Below, piece by piece: positions 9,542 to 19,620 of a stretch of 36,066 nt of DNA (positions are counted from its first letter, which is position 1; the number at the start of each line of letters is the position of its first letter). Source of the stretch: Helicobacteraceae bacterium (GTDB lineage: Bacteria > Campylobacterota > Campylobacteria > Campylobacterales > Sulfurimonadaceae); the NCBI GenBank assembly GCA_015493495.1, contig WGDB01000017.1, positions 1-36,066 on the forward strand, read 5' to 3'. The position numbers and the translations under genes are program-made. The notes beneath the pieces are model-generated. The model searched no databases. It had not been told where the DNA came from and was given only the letters and a program-made list of their open reading frames with translations.

Positions 9542-10512
9542 CTTTTAGTCAACCTGTCTATACGTACCAATTCTACGGCATCAAAAAGCTTTTTAGACTC
9601 TTTTAGTGCTTGCAGTGTTGCTTTATGGGGATGACAGATAGCGATGGTCTTTCCGTATTTGTTTGCCATACGTATCGCTTTTTTTATCTGCTTTTTAATC
9701 GCCGTCACACTGTCTTCATGATCTAAAAAGATGTTACGTGTATAGTACGGCATTTTGTAACGCTTCATCACCTTTTGCGCTACAGTCTTGGCCGTTGTAC
9801 GTGAGTCTATAAAGCCGATCCCCTCTAAACGCAAGGCAAAGATCAACTTGTTCATTGCCTCTGGATCAGAGGTGAACTTGCTCCCCGTGTGGTTGTTGAT
9901 AAACTTCACCTTAGGGAACCACTTCTTAACCTGTTTGATGCGTTTTACAATAGTCTCTTTGGAGTCTGTCGTCATCAAGGTAAACTTCTCAGGAGAGTGA
10001 AAGTTCATCGCTTCCATGGGCAGATGTACCATGTAGTACGGTTCTTTCGCTGCCAACTTCGCTGAGTCAGGATGTCTCTCGGTGGGAGGTAAAAAAGAGA
10101 GGGTTACCGGGATACCCAAGGCTTTGATGCGTTTCACGTCACCACGAAAAGAGACATCATCAAATATAATGGCAAGTTTTCCTTTTTTACCCTCTTTTTT
10201 TACTACTTTTGGTTTGGGTGGTTCAGGAGGAAGTGTTCCCTTGTCAAACTCATGTTTTGCTGTTTTGTTGGAGAGTTTGAAGATCTCTTGGCGCAGTTTT
10301 TTTGCTTTTTGTTTATGCTCGGTAATAATACAGGCACTCTCTTCTTTGGCCTGATTATAACCCGCGTAAAAACCAACAACACCAGCCGCAGCTAAAACAG
10401 AGACAATCGCCAAAACCCAGTAAAAATAGTGCAAAAACCGCTGCAGGTCAAAACGCTTGGTCTTGACACTTTTTTTTACACTTTTTTTGGGAGATATTTT
10501 TTTCACTGCCAT
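9538..10512 (-). CDS. Divergent polysaccharide deacetylase family protein (YibQ-like)
   Basis: N-terminal TM anchor; KLAIIFDDVSFRGDVKRIKALGIPVTLSFLPP...HLPMEAMNF...NNHTGSKFTSD. Confidence 0.88.
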   Translation of the reverse strand: MAVKKISPKKSVKKSVKTKRFDLQRFLHYFYWVLAIVSVLAAAGVVGFYAGYNQAKEESACIITEHKQKAKKLRQEIFKLSNKTAKHEFDKGTLPPEPPKPKVVKKEGKKGKLAIIFDDVSFRGDVKRIKALGIPVTLSFLPPTERHPDSAKLAAKEPYYMVHLPMEAMNFHSPEKFTLMTTDSKETIVKRIKQVKKWFPKVKFINNHTGSKFTSDPEAMNKLIFALRLEGIGFIDSRTTAKTVAQKVMKRYKMPYYTRNIFLDHEDSVTAIKKQIKKAIRMANKYGKTIAICHPHKATLQALKESKKLFDAVELVRIDRLTKR

Positions 10513-10670
10513 GAGCCATCCATACTTTTGATCTTCCCATTGTAGAGAAGGAACTGTTAGATGTGGGTTAATATGTCAAGATGAAATCAAATTGTTGAAA
10601 AATTATCCTATTTTCATTTTTTATAAAAGATGTCAGGCTTGGTTCAGAGCTCTGAAGTATAATACATCTC

Positions 10671-11204
10671 ATGATTCGCAAACTTTTTAAAAAACGAAAA
10701 AGCAGTCCAAAACTGGATGCTGTCCTTGCCAAATACAAGATCCCAAGAGAGTATCTCAGTATCAACCGACATGCGGTTTCCAAAGCTGTACTTGTAGGAC
10801 TCTTTTTCGCTTTCATCCCTATGCCTCTGCAGATGCTCGCTGTTATATTAATGATCCCGTTTTTTAAGTTCAATGTCCCTCTTGGTGTGACCCTTGTATG
10901 GATCACTAACCCAGTGACCATGCCTTTTATTTTTTATGGAGAACTTATCGTGGGAGATTTGTTGACTTTTAGTCCGATCACCCAAGATCTGGACTTTATG
11001 GTCGAGCTTTTTACCATGAACTGGTTCAGCATGGACTTCATCTCCAAACTGATGGAGATCATCGTTCCGATGTACATCGGTGCACTCTTTTGTGCCGTGC
11101 TCTTTTCTGTCAGTGGTTATTACCTTGTCCGCTATCTCTGGTGGCGCTCTGTACACCAGGAGAAGTACGAGATCAAAAAAGACAAGTTTATCCCCGACGC
11201 GTAA
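10671..11204 (+). CDS. DUF2062 domain-containing membrane protein
   Basis: FFAFIPMPLQMLAVILMIPFFKFNVPLGVTLVWITNPVTMPFIFY pattern typical of DUF2062. Confidence 0.85.
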   Translation: MIRKLFKKRKSSPKLDAVLAKYKIPREYLSINRHAVSKAVLVGLFFAFIPMPLQMLAVILMIPFFKFNVPLGVTLVWITNPVTMPFIFYGELIVGDLLTFSPITQDLDFMVELFTMNWFSMDFISKLMEIIVPMYIGALFCAVLFSVSGYYLVRYLWWRSVHQEKYEIKKDKFIPDA

Positions 11205-11219
11205 AGCCAAGGTCTAAAT

Positions 11220-11588
11220 CTACTTCACCTCTAAAGGCGGGATCTCACGCTCAAAATCTTTCTGAGTCGCCACATCATAAACCGTCCAACCCTTCTGACG
11301 TAACAAAGCTGTAGCATGACCACTGCGATTACCCGAAGCGCAATAAACTACCAAGGTCTTGTTCTTAGGAACACGTGCCACAGACTTAGCCAACTCTTCT
11401 ATAGGGATGTTAACTGCCTGAGCCACATGCCCGCCGGCAAACTCTTTAGGCGTACGAACATCAACGATCACAGCCCCCTGCTCCACAGCACTGTGCGCAG
11501 AGCGCAAAGTCTCATCATCAACCTTACTACACCCTGTAAACAAACTCACAGAAAGCATCAACATCAACAGATAAACAATTTTTTTCAT
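11220..11588 (-). CDS. Rhodanese-like lipoprotein
   Basis: Lipobox LFTGC; rhodanese core AVIVDVRTPKEFAGGHVAQAVNIP...LVVYCASGNRSGHA with active-site Cys. Confidence 0.92.
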   Translation of the reverse strand: MKKIVYLLMLMLSVSLFTGCSKVDDETLRSAHSAVEQGAVIVDVRTPKEFAGGHVAQAVNIPIEELAKSVARVPKNKTLVVYCASGNRSGHATALLRQKGWTVYDVATQKDFEREIPPLEVK

Positions 11589-11741
11589 TAGGTTTTCCTA
11601 CACATTAAATTTGCAGAATTCTAACCAAAAAAGAACAATTAACAAGTGAGTCATATTTAAAGAGCATAACTTATTGATCTGGCTACACTTAATAGGACAC
11701 AGAAATGGTAGAATTTCTACATGAATTAAGAAGGATAAGAG

Positions 11742-12050
11742 ATGGCAGGAAAAGGGACTAAGTACACTCAAGAATTTAGAGATTCAGCAATTCAACTGAC
11801 ACTCAACAGTGAGAAGTCAGTAAGAACGATAGCAAGTGAACTAGATGTGCATGAGAAGACTCTGTATGGTTGGCTGCAAAGGTATAAAAAAAGCAATAAT
11901 CTAGAGATGCCAAACTATACAAAAAGCAAAGGTTCAACAGAGAGCTTGGAAGAGGAGAATCGTCGTCTTCGTAAAGAGTTGGCAGATATAAAAAAAGATA
12001 GGGAGATCTTAAAAAAGGCAGCGGCCTACTTCGCAAAAGAAACTCTATAA
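11742..12050 (+). CDS. IS3-family transposase OrfA
   Basis: KYTQEFRDSAIQLTLNSEKSVRTIASELDVHEKTLYGWL... and LRKELADIKKDREILKKAAAYFAKE leucine zipper. Confidence 0.93.
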   Translation: MAGKGTKYTQEFRDSAIQLTLNSEKSVRTIASELDVHEKTLYGWLQRYKKSNNLEMPNYTKSKGSTESLEEENRRLRKELADIKKDREILKKAAAYFAKETL

Positions 12051-12208
12051 AGTACGCATGGATAAAAGAGTATTCCCTTGAGTTCAGTGTTAAGCGTATG
12101 TGTAGGCTATTGGAGGTTTCACGAAGTTGTTATTATCATTGGCTACGAGTAGAGAAACAAGAAGATACCCAATTAAATGATCTTGTCAAAGAGGTGTTTC
12201 TGGGACTG
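12017..12208 (+). pseudogene. Truncated IS3-family OrfB (N-terminal fragment only)
   Basis: -1 frame relative to OrfA: ...KYAWIKEYSLEFSVKRMCRLLEVSRSCYYHWLRVEKQEDTQLNDLVKEVF, then stop inside the mini-element. The DDE catalytic core is absent. Confidence 0.85.
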
Positions 12209-12262
12209 TAAAAAATTCTGTGTCAATTAGATAAAATTGAATACAGAAGGAATTACAGTCCC
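12202..12262. repeat. 61-bp palindromic mini-element (IS256-like termini, MITE candidate)
   Basis: gggactgtaa (12202-12211) and ttacagtccc (12253-12262) are a perfect inverted repeat. Extended arms gggactgtaaaaaattctgtgtcaatt and reverse complement gggactgtaattccttctgtattcaatt are similar over ~27 nt. Confidence 0.8.
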
Positions 12263-12369
12263 CTGAAAAAGAAAATATCATTCATCCCCAAGGATGTTGC
12301 GCACTTGGAGTACAAACTATAGCAACACATAACGACAACAATCCTAAAATCGCTTATCTCAACTACTGA

Positions 12370-13590
12370 CTAAAAAAACATATTTAAAGGCAATGCGAAC
12401 CTAGGATTTACCACAGTTCCAAATGACAACACAGTATCCCCTCCATAAAAGACAATCCCTATGATCTCTTTATCTGACTTGTTCTGAAAATCTGTGATGT
12501 GTTTAAAGGCATCTTTTTTTATACTTTGTCCTGATTTAACCTCTATAGCAAAGATCTTACCTGCTTTTTCTATGATGAAATCTATCTCTTTTTTATCATT
12601 GGTCCGATAATGATACATCTTGGGCTGGCTGACACTGTAACTGATATGCTTTAGAAGTTCTGTATAAACAAAGGTCTCAACAACATCACCTTTATGTTTG
12701 GACTGGATCAACTCTTCAGCACTACTAATACCTAGCAAGTGACAAAAGAGACCGCTATCTGTCATAAACATCTTTGGAGACTTAATAAAACGCTTGGAGA
12801 TGTTAGAGCTGTATGGTGGAACCAATGATATTTGATAGATCATCTCTAACATACTTAAATAATTACTGATAGTAGCTTCTGAGAGATTGGCATCGGACGC
12901 AAGGTCTGACTTGTTGAGCAAAGCACAACTGCGTGGTGCGATAATATTGTAAAAGCGTATAAAGGCTGAGATATCACGCAATTCACCCACATCGCGTATA
13001 TCTCTTTCGACATATGTACTGATATAAGCGTTAAACCATAAGGACTTGCCTCTTAGAGAAGTTATTTTATGTATCTCAGGGTAACCTCCATTGACAACAG
13101 CTGTCATAAGCCCGTTGTAGTCAACAGCTGAAGCTTGTAAGCTCTCTACCCCTTTCTTAAAGAGCTGGTCGATGAGATTTTCATCAGGCTTATGGTTAAA
13201 CTCTTTCTGCGAAAGAGGCCACATCTGTATCTCTATCAATCTTCCCGCAAGTGTGTCTTTTGCTTTCTTCATATCTAAGACATTAGCTGAACCCGTTAAT
13301 AGAAATGTCCCATTGGTCCGCTTTTTATCAATGTCCATCTTTATCCCTTCTAATACTTCAGGGACCTTTTGGATCTCGTCAAGAATGATGGGCTTAGGTA
13401 ATGAAGCAATATATCCTACAGGATCATTAAGCGCTGCCTCTCTCTCTGTCAAGTTGTCAAATACGCGGTATTCACTGTCTCTGTCTAAGCAAAGGGTGGA
13501 TTTTCCTACCTGTCGTGCACCAGACAGTAATACTGCCGGTGCTGTCTGCAATGCTTCTTTTAAAATCTCATCCGCCGAACGCTTGAACAT
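12370..13590 (-). CDS. AAA ATPase with DUF4143-type C-terminus
   Basis: Walker A LLSGARQVGKSTL, Walker B KPIILDEIQKVPEV, LLTGSANV; C-terminal EIDFIIEKAGKIFAIEVKSGQS nuclease-like segment. Start set to ATG at 13590. Confidence 0.9.
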   Translation of the reverse strand: MFKRSADEILKEALQTAPAVLLSGARQVGKSTLCLDRDSEYRVFDNLTEREAALNDPVGYIASLPKPIILDEIQKVPEVLEGIKMDIDKKRTNGTFLLTGSANVLDMKKAKDTLAGRLIEIQMWPLSQKEFNHKPDENLIDQLFKKGVESLQASAVDYNGLMTAVVNGGYPEIHKITSLRGKSLWFNAYISTYVERDIRDVGELRDISAFIRFYNIIAPRSCALLNKSDLASDANLSEATISNYLSMLEMIYQISLVPPYSSNISKRFIKSPKMFMTDSGLFCHLLGISSAEELIQSKHKGDVVETFVYTELLKHISYSVSQPKMYHYRTNDKKEIDFIIEKAGKIFAIEVKSGQSIKKDAFKHITDFQNKSDKEIIGIVFYGGDTVLSFGTVVNPRFALPLNMFF

Positions 13591-13770
13591 TATAAATCCT
13601 TGTAAATGTAAATTACATAAGTATAGCAATATATATTACATATGTAAAGAAGTATATCTATCTGAACAATAAAATTCAAAGGGTTCAAGTTACCAATATT
13701 GATCCTGTTTGTAAGCAATAAAAAGCATATTTAACAAGCATAGCGATATTAAAAAAAGTAACTGGAGATA

Positions 13771-15007
<1,237 letters not shown>

Positions 15008-15113
15008 TTATAGTGAGCTTAGCTTTAAGAAGTTAAGTCTAATTTTTAATTTAGCCGTGATAAAATTCTTCCAAACAATCACTGGGTATCTATAATAACC
15101 CTAGAAATGGATA

Positions 15114-15770
15114 ATGTCTATGAAACAATTTAACTTACTTAAAGAGATTATCGTAATATTGCGAAGTGATCTTCTTAAAGCCATCAACACCAACCAAGAG
15201 TTTGCTATCAACATTAAAGGTGAGGTTCTCATACCCCCTTATAATGACAAAGAGATCTTTATCTTTAAAGGCAAAGCCACAGCACCTAAAGCTTCAGCAC
15301 TCTCTATGCCAAAACCACAGACTATTGCTGAAATACTTGGTAAAAACTACAAGGTAGTAGAAGATGAAGGTCGTATACTTGTCAAGGCCGCTGGTAATTG
15401 GCAAGAGCTCATCGCTATCAACACTCCTAACAGTGACTACGACGATACAACAGCAGACGGTGTTGCAGAGTTTGCTGACAAAGGCATGGAGCAAGTCGGC
15501 TGGTACGGCGACGAGTTTAACGTGAATTATCGTGAAATGGTTGAAGCGTTAGAAGCAAAAGCAGAGGGAACTGTTTTGTGTATAGAGCAAGAAGAACCTT
15601 ACCAGTTTAGCGGTCTTGGTTTTCTTTACAACTCCGAAGAGGCAAAAGCGATCCTTTTTGACTTCTGTCAAGCCAAAGCCAAAGATAAAATAGAAAACGA
15701 CCCTGACTTCGCAGTGGACAACCTCACTGATGATGAAGAAGAGGCTGCTAGGTTTTTTAAATTGATCTAG
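15114..15770 (+). CDS. Conserved-looking hypothetical protein (218 aa)
   Basis: Long ORF with ordinary composition and acidic C-terminus; no family recognised. Confidence 0.75.
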   Translation: MSMKQFNLLKEIIVILRSDLLKAINTNQEFAINIKGEVLIPPYNDKEIFIFKGKATAPKASALSMPKPQTIAEILGKNYKVVEDEGRILVKAAGNWQELIAINTPNSDYDDTTADGVAEFADKGMEQVGWYGDEFNVNYREMVEALEAKAEGTVLCIEQEEPYQFSGLGFLYNSEEAKAILFDFCQAKAKDKIENDPDFAVDNLTDDEEEAARFFKLI

Positions 15771-15841
15771 TGAGGGAGACCCCTCGATCTTCAAATTTTT
15801 ATCTGTCGTGTTCTTGCGAATGGTATAGGATTCATTCTATA

Positions 15842-18800
15842 CTATCCTCCCATATGCTCTCCATCAACAAGCTTAAATGTTCCTGCCTCTGTCCCATCGC
15901 TTGTCCAATACTCTCTTCTAGCATTTGGATAATCAATGACTTCAATATATAATCTACCATTTTCTGACGTTATTTCCGATGTACTTAATGCAAAATCATC
16001 AGAAGAGAAAGCCTTGATCAAAGTTGCAGTTGAAGTACTTTCATCCAGTTTATACAGTCCAGAGTTATCAGGTATCGTGTAGTCATATAACCAGAAGTAT
16101 AACGTGCCAGCCACTTCGATCAGAGATGCCGGCGCTGCATTGTTTTCAAAATTTGTCACACTTAGTGTTCCAGTTTCTGTTCCATCACTTTTCCATATCT
16201 CTTGACCATGAACACCATCATCAAGTGAAAAGTACAAAGTGTTACCCACTGCTGCGAAATGGCGATAATTATCTCTATAAGCATAACGTGTCATAGCATC
16301 TGTTTCATTTTCATCAGCAAAGCTGTCTTTTACCAAAACGGTACCGTTTTGCGTACCGTCACTTTTGAACAATGAAATACCCTGCACAGTATCAAAAGCA
16401 ACAAAAAAGAGTCGATCACCTACTACAGTTATATTTGTTGGAACAGAACTCTCTGTTCTTGTTGTACTACTATTGTTTTCATTAATATCTTTTACCATGA
16501 TGGTTCCGCTTGAAGTTCCATCTGTTACCCAAAGTTCAGAGCCATGGGTATAATCATCTGCATTACTGTAACATTTACTGTTCATCTCAACACAAGCTAT
16601 AAAACCGGAACCGTCTTCACCTGGCGAAATGTCTTTAAGTTTTGATGAAGGATTTATACCATCACTAACCCATGGCTCCCACTGATTACCATTACCAGCA
16701 CCATCATCTTTAGCAAACAACAATTTATCTCCAAGTGCATGTAGATATCCAGGGTAAGCGTAACTATTCTTTGAGTAATCACCCAACGCCTCAACTAGAT
16801 GTGTACCACTTTGTGTTCCATCACTAACCCATATGCCCTTGTTTCCTAACCAATTACTGCCATTATTGTCTCCACTCAAAGCAAAGAAATAAAACTTATC
16901 TCCAATAACAGATAGATCATAAGGATAAGAGGTGTCATTTAACCCTGGATTGATATCTTTTAGCATATATGTTCCAGACTCTGTACCATCAGTTCTCCAA
17001 AGTTCTGTGCTGTGGTTACCATCATCTGCAGCAAAATAGTTTATACCGTCTATTTTGACTCCAGGTGTAGCATTAGAGTATGAGTATTTATCGCCAGGCT
17101 TAATGTCTTTTACCATTGTGGTACCCGCTACAGTACCATCTGTTCTCCACAACTCTATACCATGCACATCATCATTCCAACTAAAAAGATGCACACTGCC
17201 TAAAACTGTAAAGTTTACACGAGCAGTGTCAGAATAGCTACACCCTTCTATGGTATCGCTTACCTTATATTCAAAAAAGTCACTGCCTATAAAGTCATCA
17301 TCAGGATCGTAACTGTAATGCATAAATTCATTTGCAACTAAAAATATGGAGGAGGTACCATGTACTGCTCCATCTGTGATTTCTGCTGTTTTATTATCAG
17401 TTAAATACTCGCTGTCTAGTACTTCACCATTGGAAAGCGTAACATCTATATCGTTGACGTGAGTATATTGAGGTGGAAGGATGGTCACATTGACACGACC
17501 ATAATCATCTCCCCCCTTATATACAAAACTGTCAACGCCTGTGAAACAGTCTGTACTTGTATAGGTAAAGGCTGGTACTTCATTGCCTATTTTAAAATAG
17601 GCAACTGTTCCATGTTGTGGATTTTCCTCTGCTACAGGGAGGATGTCAGAGTTAAAATTTGTCTGGTCCGACTTTTGACCTTTTACTTCTATACTAATAT
17701 TAATATCAGCAAGCGTCATAACAACAGACGCACTTACTGTTACAGTAATATTTGCAGTGGCCTTAGCACCGCTAGGATCTTGTGCTTCAACAACGACGAG
17801 GTAGGTTCCTGCTTTGTTAAATATATAATTAAAACCTGTAACTCCAAAATTAGCCACTGTGGTAAAATCTGCAGCAGTAGACTCTTTTAACTTCCACGAT
17901 ATACTTAGTTCATCGCCATCTTCATCACTAGCGATCGATTTTAGAAGAACCCTGTCACCAACATTTATAGTTTTATCTGCATTGGGAGAGATACTTACCG
18001 TAGGCGCATGATTTGGCGGCAGAACTTCTTGATTGACTTTAAAGTTCACACGAGCAGTGTCAGAATAGCTACACCCTTCTATGGTATCACTTACCTTGTA
18101 CTCAAAAAAGTCACGTCCAACAAAATCATCATTTGGATCATAGCTATAGTTCATAAACTCATTTGCCACTAGAAATATAGAGGCACTGCCATGTGAAGCA
18201 TCTGTTGTAATTTCTGCTGCTTTGTTATCTGTTAAATACTCGCTGTTTATGACTTCGTTATTGAACAGAGTAACATTGACATCGTTGACGTGAGTATATT
18301 GTGGTGGAAGAATGGTCACATTGACACGACCGTAATCGTCTCCGACCTTATATACAAAACTGTCAACGCCTGTGAAACAGTCTGTACTTGTATAGGTAAA
18401 GGCTGGCACTTCGTTACCTATTTTAAAATAGGTAACTGTTCCGTGTTGCGGATTTTCCTGAGCTACAGGCAGTACGTCAGAGTTAAAATTTGTCTGGTCG
18501 GACTTATTACCTTTTACAACTATGCTAATATCTATATCAGCAAGGGTTATAATAATTGGTGTAAATTTCAAATCAGCATCATCAAGCAAAGCAATAACAT
18601 CTTTTTTTACACCAAGCACCTTTAATGTTTTTTTGACATCCACATCTTTTGCATCTTGCATCAACTTCTTATATAAAGAAGACTCTAAAACAGCTAAGAT
18701 ACCTTCATCATTGTAAATTTGCATTAACTTCTCTAAGTCGGCAATAGGATTTGATGATTTTGCTATAGCTGCAGATATACGTAAAAGCTCTGCATCTACT

Positions 18801-19360
18801 GAGACTTTTCCTTGAGTAAAATCAGTTAGATCCAAGGCTGTAAAATCATCAGAGTGCACATTAAAAAGTTTTTTTACATCTTCTATAGACTCCTTGCCTG
18901 CACGCTCTTTGGACTTATTTTCATCAATAAGTTTCTTAAATCTGTGTGCACGCATATGGGTTAAAATGTTGGTATTTTTACTATTTTTCACATTAGACTT
19001 AATCTCTATGATAGCCGTAATGGTCACAGGAGAAGTACTTTTTTTGTTGGTGACTTCATCAAAATAATAACCACTTACACTCAGCTTACTCAGTCCGTTC
19101 CAAGGAAGCTTTTCAAATCTGTAAGTTCCTTTTTCATCTGTTACCACTGTTTCAAGTACGTCGCTTGTACATATCAACTTCTCATCAAGCCTACACAAAC
19201 TCACTTTTGAACCTTCTACAAAGGGCCCCTTTTGTGCCACTCCGTTAAGCGACGTCGCAGAGACTTCGCTTGAACTCCCACCCTCACTGCTACTACAACC
19301 ACTAAACAGAGATATTGCCATCAGCAGTGTCAATGCTATTTTGTTCATTTTACTATACAT
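15842..19360 (-). CDS. Large lipoprotein with duplicated Ig/cadherin-like modules, a PKD-like domain and ELWxxDGTxxGT repeats
   Basis: Lipobox SLFSGC; AQKGPFVEGSKVSLCRLD N-terminal module; two copies of SDQTNFNSD..PQHGTV.YFKIGNEVPAFTYTSTDCFTGVDSFVYK; PKD-like middle; about seven clear WxxDGTxxGT repeats at the C-terminus. Confidence 0.92.
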   Translation of the reverse strand: MYSKMNKIALTLLMAISLFSGCSSSEGGSSSEVSATSLNGVAQKGPFVEGSKVSLCRLDEKLICTSDVLETVVTDEKGTYRFEKLPWNGLSKLSVSGYYFDEVTNKKSTSPVTITAIIEIKSNVKNSKNTNILTHMRAHRFKKLIDENKSKERAGKESIEDVKKLFNVHSDDFTALDLTDFTQGKVSVDAELLRISAAIAKSSNPIADLEKLMQIYNDEGILAVLESSLYKKLMQDAKDVDVKKTLKVLGVKKDVIALLDDADLKFTPIIITLADIDISIVVKGNKSDQTNFNSDVLPVAQENPQHGTVTYFKIGNEVPAFTYTSTDCFTGVDSFVYKVGDDYGRVNVTILPPQYTHVNDVNVTLFNNEVINSEYLTDNKAAEITTDASHGSASIFLVANEFMNYSYDPNDDFVGRDFFEYKVSDTIEGCSYSDTARVNFKVNQEVLPPNHAPTVSISPNADKTINVGDRVLLKSIASDEDGDELSISWKLKESTAADFTTVANFGVTGFNYIFNKAGTYLVVVEAQDPSGAKATANITVTVSASVVMTLADINISIEVKGQKSDQTNFNSDILPVAEENPQHGTVAYFKIGNEVPAFTYTSTDCFTGVDSFVYKGGDDYGRVNVTILPPQYTHVNDIDVTLSNGEVLDSEYLTDNKTAEITDGAVHGTSSIFLVANEFMHYSYDPDDDFIGSDFFEYKVSDTIEGCSYSDTARVNFTVLGSVHLFSWNDDVHGIELWRTDGTVAGTTMVKDIKPGDKYSYSNATPGVKIDGINYFAADDGNHSTELWRTDGTESGTYMLKDINPGLNDTSYPYDLSVIGDKFYFFALSGDNNGSNWLGNKGIWVSDGTQSGTHLVEALGDYSKNSYAYPGYLHALGDKLLFAKDDGAGNGNQWEPWVSDGINPSSKLKDISPGEDGSGFIACVEMNSKCYSNADDYTHGSELWVTDGTSSGTIMVKDINENNSSTTRTESSVPTNITVVGDRLFFVAFDTVQGISLFKSDGTQNGTVLVKDSFADENETDAMTRYAYRDNYRHFAAVGNTLYFSLDDGVHGQEIWKSDGTETGTLSVTNFENNAAPASLIEVAGTLYFWLYDYTIPDNSGLYKLDESTSTATLIKAFSSDDFALSTSEITSENGRLYIEVIDYPNARREYWTSDGTEAGTFKLVDGEHMGG
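17210..17720. repeat. Direct repeat copy A inside the large lipoprotein gene
   Basis: Closely similar to 18041-18550 at offset ~831 bp, e.g. cacgagcagtgtcagaatagctacacccttctatggtatc and aaactgtcaacgcctgtgaaacagtctgtacttgtataggtaaaggctgg. Confidence 0.9.
18041..18550. repeat. Direct repeat copy B inside the large lipoprotein gene
   Basis: See copy A (17210-17720). Confidence 0.9.
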
Positions 19361-19620
19361 CCTATACTCCTAGAATTTATCTACTAAAAGCATAACAAGT
19401 GAGCGTTGCAAAAGCGTTGCAAAACAAATATTTAAAACATCTCTGAAAAGTCCAACTGCCCACCCAAAATTTCTGAACACCCCTTTCTGCACGCTCAATG
19501 AAACAGAGACATTACATGTAACCAAACTGTCATCTAAACGTTTAGGTACAGAGACTTCAGAGTAAGCAGACGGTAACAAAGCTCTTTTAGAATGAGGGAT
19601 CTTTAAAAAAGGCCCTGAAA

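Larger units (their letters stand above)
11742..12262 (+). mobile_element. Remnant of an IS3-family insertion sequence, truncated in orfB at a ~61 bp palindromic mini-element
   Basis: OrfA helix-turn-helix protein, A_AAA_AAG frameshift window, start of OrfB, then abrupt junction at 12202 with perfect 10-bp terminal inverted repeats. Confidence 0.82.

Noticed and set aside
16000-18600. Repeats in the lipoprotein gene as a CRISPR or tandem-repeat array
   Set aside because: Repeats are in-frame protein modules with degenerate DNA sequence, not short identical repeats with spacers.
19520-19620. Possible Pho box upstream of the first phosphatase (ctgtcatctaaac)
   Set aside because: Only a single half-site resembling the E. 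coli motif; no direct repeat at the proper spacing, and the Campylobacterota motif is different.
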